DNA of 64,000 bases from Austropuccinia psidii (Eukaryota > Basidiomycota > Pucciniomycetes > Pucciniales > Sphaerophragmiaceae): positions 2,281,468 to 2,345,467 of the forward strand of contig JALGQZ010000006.1 of the NCBI GenBank assembly GCA_023105745.1, read 5' to 3'. Each line of letters starts with the position of its first letter. Positions within the stretch are counted from its first letter, which is position 1. The position numbers and the translations under genes were made by a program. The notes beneath the pieces were generated by a model, which saw nothing but the letters and a program-made list of their open reading frames with translations, was not told the origin of the DNA and made no database searches. Shown here one piece after another: positions 60,961-64,000 of this stretch.

Positions 60961-62640
60961 CAGAATGATTTTTAGACTTAAAGAGATCAGGATTGTTTTT
61001 TTAATTTTGATTATGATAGAAGGGTAATGAAATTAAATAAAATTTTAAAAGAAACCCTTTAAAAAAAAAAAAGAAAATAAAAATCAGTTATATTTGAAAA
61101 ATCACCCATTTTAAAATGATCACAAATCAACTACTCCCCCAATGAAAAGTGATTAAAAAAAATTTCCAGATTAGCCCAAAAGGTCAATTTGATTTTAAAA
61201 GTGAACTTTTAAAAAAAATATTCCAGTTATGCATTACTATTTGGCATCTAAATGAAACAGGGGATAAACCCTGAGGAATAAATTGTTGGATCAATCAATT
61301 AATTCATGTCTTGAACTCACTGCATAAGTTCTTTGATCATTAATTGGAACCACTAAATATTTTATATTATTTATTTTTTCATTAAAAAATTAAAATGAAA
61401 ATAATTTATACCTAATAAATTATTTTTTATTTATTAATTTCCAAATTAATTTAATCTCTAAAATTGAACTTCTTAATTACAATGATGCTATAGTCAGATC
61501 CATCTGGAATTTCTTTTTAATTCAGATCAAATTCTAAATTTCATGTTTATTTTTCAAATTAATATTTCAGTTTGTGTTTTTTTCACATCAAAATCCTTTT
61601 TTTTTTTTTTTTTTTGACTTAAATTCTTCAAACTGTTTATTTTCCATATTCATCACTTTCTCTTCATATCACCTCTTTTACACTCTCCAAACAAGAATTA
61701 TCACTGGAATCATGGGATAATAGCCATATTATTTATCAATAGGATTGATCAGAGTAACAATAATTTAAAGAAATACCATTTTTCTGTGATTCAAGAATAT
61801 TGGAATATGTAGGTGAAAAAATATTCATCAACATTTTCCTAGATTCATTCTTGTCATTCAAGTAAGGCATCAATTCTTGATTATGATTTTGTGTTGAATG
61901 AATTATGGATTTACTTTTCTGGTCAAAGGATAAATAATCAAAATTGGATTTCATAAATATAAAAAATTAGAATTACTTACTGATTAATCTTTTAAATTTT
62001 TCTGCTTGAACTAAGTCATCATAATTATTAAGAAAAGGATAAAGATTGAGAAGTCATTCCAAATGATTATTCCCATTTAAAATTTAAATTAGTTTTAATT
62101 ATCTCAGTTAAAAAGAAAAAGAGATGATAAACTAACTTATTCATTAAAAGATCATCATCATCATCATCATTCAAGCTATCCTTTTCTTCCAAATAATAGA
62201 TTTAAATGGAAGTGATATTGGTATTTTGGCCAAAGACTCCATCCATTACTACATAGTAAGGACAAATACTTTCAAGATTTTAACTCATTGATTTAATAAA
62301 TTTACTCTAATCTTCTTAAGTTAGTGCATCCCAAATTACATTTTAAAATTGTTTTTCTGCCATATAATTCCTTTTATATGATTTCCATTAATATTGGATG
62401 ATGCTTAAGGTAAGGTTTAGGAAATTTTATGATTTTTTGTTGAAATCAATGGTCATAAACTTAAACCCATTCTGATTTGAAAAAAGGAGACCTTTCAATT
62501 AAATTTGAACCACTAATACCAAAAAAAAAATTAATCAAAATTTAATTTTATTAAAAGGAAATTAATTATGGTTAATTAATCAATACAGATTAAGTGAACT
62601 GATTTATGATTAAGGGAAAAAAGGTAATATTAATATCTTA
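60961..62640. other. AT-rich intergenic DNA with a doubtful small frame
   Basis: No supported gene. A 72-codon minus-strand frame at 61736-61954 (MKSNFDYLSFDQKSKS) lies just downstream of a donor-like GTAAGT at about 61976-61981, so a decayed or split gene is possible. A short CAT repeat is at 62153-62171. Confidence 0.35.
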
Positions 62641-63097
62641 ATTTATATGTTTTTTTTTCTTAGAAAAAAAAAGGAATTATTATTTATATTGATTAAGAAA
62701 AATATAAATTAATTATAAACTTTTTTTTTTGTTCAGATTTTCAAAAAAAAAAAAAAATGAAATGTGAAAGAATATATTTTTACAGTTTTTTTTTTTTAAT
62801 TATAAATACTAATTTTGTGTTATGTTTCAAAAATTAAATCCTAAATGAATGGGATTTGGTAAAAAAATAATAATAAGGTAATCAATTCAAATTCCATTGT
62901 TTTTTTTTTTTTTTTATAAATTAAAAAAAAAAAAAAAAAAACAAGGATTTAGTAATGGGATTTAAAAATTAAATATTATATTATTTTAAAAAAAAGATTT
63001 TTTTTTTTTTTGAATTTTATAAACCTCCTTAAATAATTATAATTTTAAAATCTTAAAAAAAAAAATTTTAATTTGATTAATAATAATAATTTTATAG

Positions 63098-63129
<32 letters not shown>

Positions 63130-63201
63130 AAATTAAAATCAAAAAATTAATTATTTAAATCTAAACTTAAATATATTAAAAAAAAAAAAATTAGGGTTTG
63201 T

Positions 63202-63235
<34 letters not shown>

Positions 63236-63451
63236 ATTGAATTTTAATTTTAATAATATTAAATTTATATTTAATTCTTTTGAAAAAAAAATAAATAAAC
63301 ATTAAAATAAACATTAAAATTAATTTAAATAAATGAATTTTTTTTTTTTTTTTTTTTTAAATAAAATAATAAATTCATTATTAATAATAATTAAATAAAT
63401 GAAAAAATAAATAAATAAATAAATTTATAATTATTATCAATTTATTATTAT

Positions 63452-63482
<31 letters not shown>

Positions 63483-63535
63483 CTCAAAAATAATAAAAAA
63501 AATTAAATAAATGAAAAAAAAAGGTGAATTTTTAC

Positions 63536-63566
<31 letters not shown>

Positions 63567-63900
63567 AAAATTCTACATAAAAATTTAATTATAATAAGTA
63601 TATTATTTATATTTAATTAAATTAAAATAAAAAAAAAATATTTTATAAAATTATAATAGAAAAAATAATTTATTAATTCTAATTTAAGGAATTTTTTTTT
63701 TTTTTTGAACCAAAAAAAAAAAAAAAAAGAAATACTTAATTTTCATCACTAATAAAAAAAAAAAAAAACCATTAAATCTCTTTATTAAAAAAAAAAAACA
63801 AAGAACCATCAATTAAATTTTTTTTTTTTTTAAAAAAACCTACCCTTTTTTTTTTTTTTTTTTTTTTTTACAAAAAATAAAAATAATAAAAAATATCCTT

Positions 63901-63950
<50 letters not shown>

Positions 63951-64000
63951 CAAAATTTAAAATACAAATTAATTCAATTTTATTAATTTCATAAACCTAA
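62641..64000. repeat. Very long poly(A)/poly(T) low-complexity region
   Basis: Alternating A and T homopolymers, including about 38 A's ending near 63128, about 30 T's at 63205-63234 and about 49 T's at 63902-63950. There are no frames or motifs. This closely resembles 49200-51436. Confidence 0.85.

Noticed and set aside
63980..64000. The final bases (ATAAACCTAA) recall a telomeric CCCTAA repeat.
   Set aside because: Only one partial unit, with no tandem repetition.
1..64000. tRNA or rRNA genes and CRISPR arrays.
   Set aside because: No B-box-like GGTTCGAATCC with a matching acceptor stem, no rRNA-like stretch and no regularly spaced repeats were seen. Eukaryotic context makes CRISPR unlikely.

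Overview
The window is AT-rich nuclear DNA of a fungus, most likely a rust (Pucciniales). Three things point there. The two recognisable host genes have short GT-AG introns and encode fungal-type proteins. The retroelements are chromodomain-bearing Ty3/Gypsy elements with ~1.9 kb LTRs. The gag-pol, second-family gag and Harbinger proteins resemble those I associate with rust genomes, and the very repeat-rich myrtle rust Austropuccinia psidii is my best guess. That species call is from memory of the families, not from a search.

Layout. 1-10003: Gypsy element A1, coding on the minus strand, cut by the window's left edge. Its two LTRs are about 99% identical and its gag-pol frame is open except for one stop codon. 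10004-12415: 5' part of an older, related Gypsy element (family B) that A1 seems to have split. 12416-15181: decayed DNA with an irregular G-rich tandem repeat. 15182-20876: a degenerate 5.7 kb unit bounded by inverted repeats (CACTA-like, tentative). 21190-22500: decayed hAT transposase. 25724-27465: five-exon Nudix hydrolase gene. 28565-30587: solo LTR of family A in the opposite orientation, with TSD TAATT. 30700-30935: small relic of a third Gypsy pol. 33235-43446: complete element A2 with TSD ATTGG and at least eight coding breaks. 47289-49194: older solo LTR. 49195-51441: homopolymer-rich DNA. 51442-55103: PIF/Harbinger transposon with matching TIRs, a Myb/SANT-like accessory gene and a convergent broken transposase. 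56247-60241: seven-exon plasma-membrane Na+/H+ antiporter (Nha1 type). 60242-64000: AT-rich DNA ending in very long poly(A)/poly(T) tracts.

Only two host genes can be supported, and they are not functionally linked to each other: one is a thiamine-related Nudix enzyme, the other a cation/proton exchanger. The rest is a record of transposon activity: recent insertion (A1), decaying full-length copy (A2), LTR-LTR recombination (solo LTRs), nesting (A1 in B) and relics of three DNA transposon types.

The most interesting signals are a doubled U5/primer-binding-site module in A1, a similar duplication at the U5 end of the reverse-oriented solo LTR, LTRs carrying conserved palindromes in which CpG survives mostly as ACGT, a short LTR reading frame kept open in four copies, and a possible spliced leader exon shared by two Gypsy families. 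Exon boundaries were worked out by hand from splice motifs and reading phase. No alignment or database search was run.
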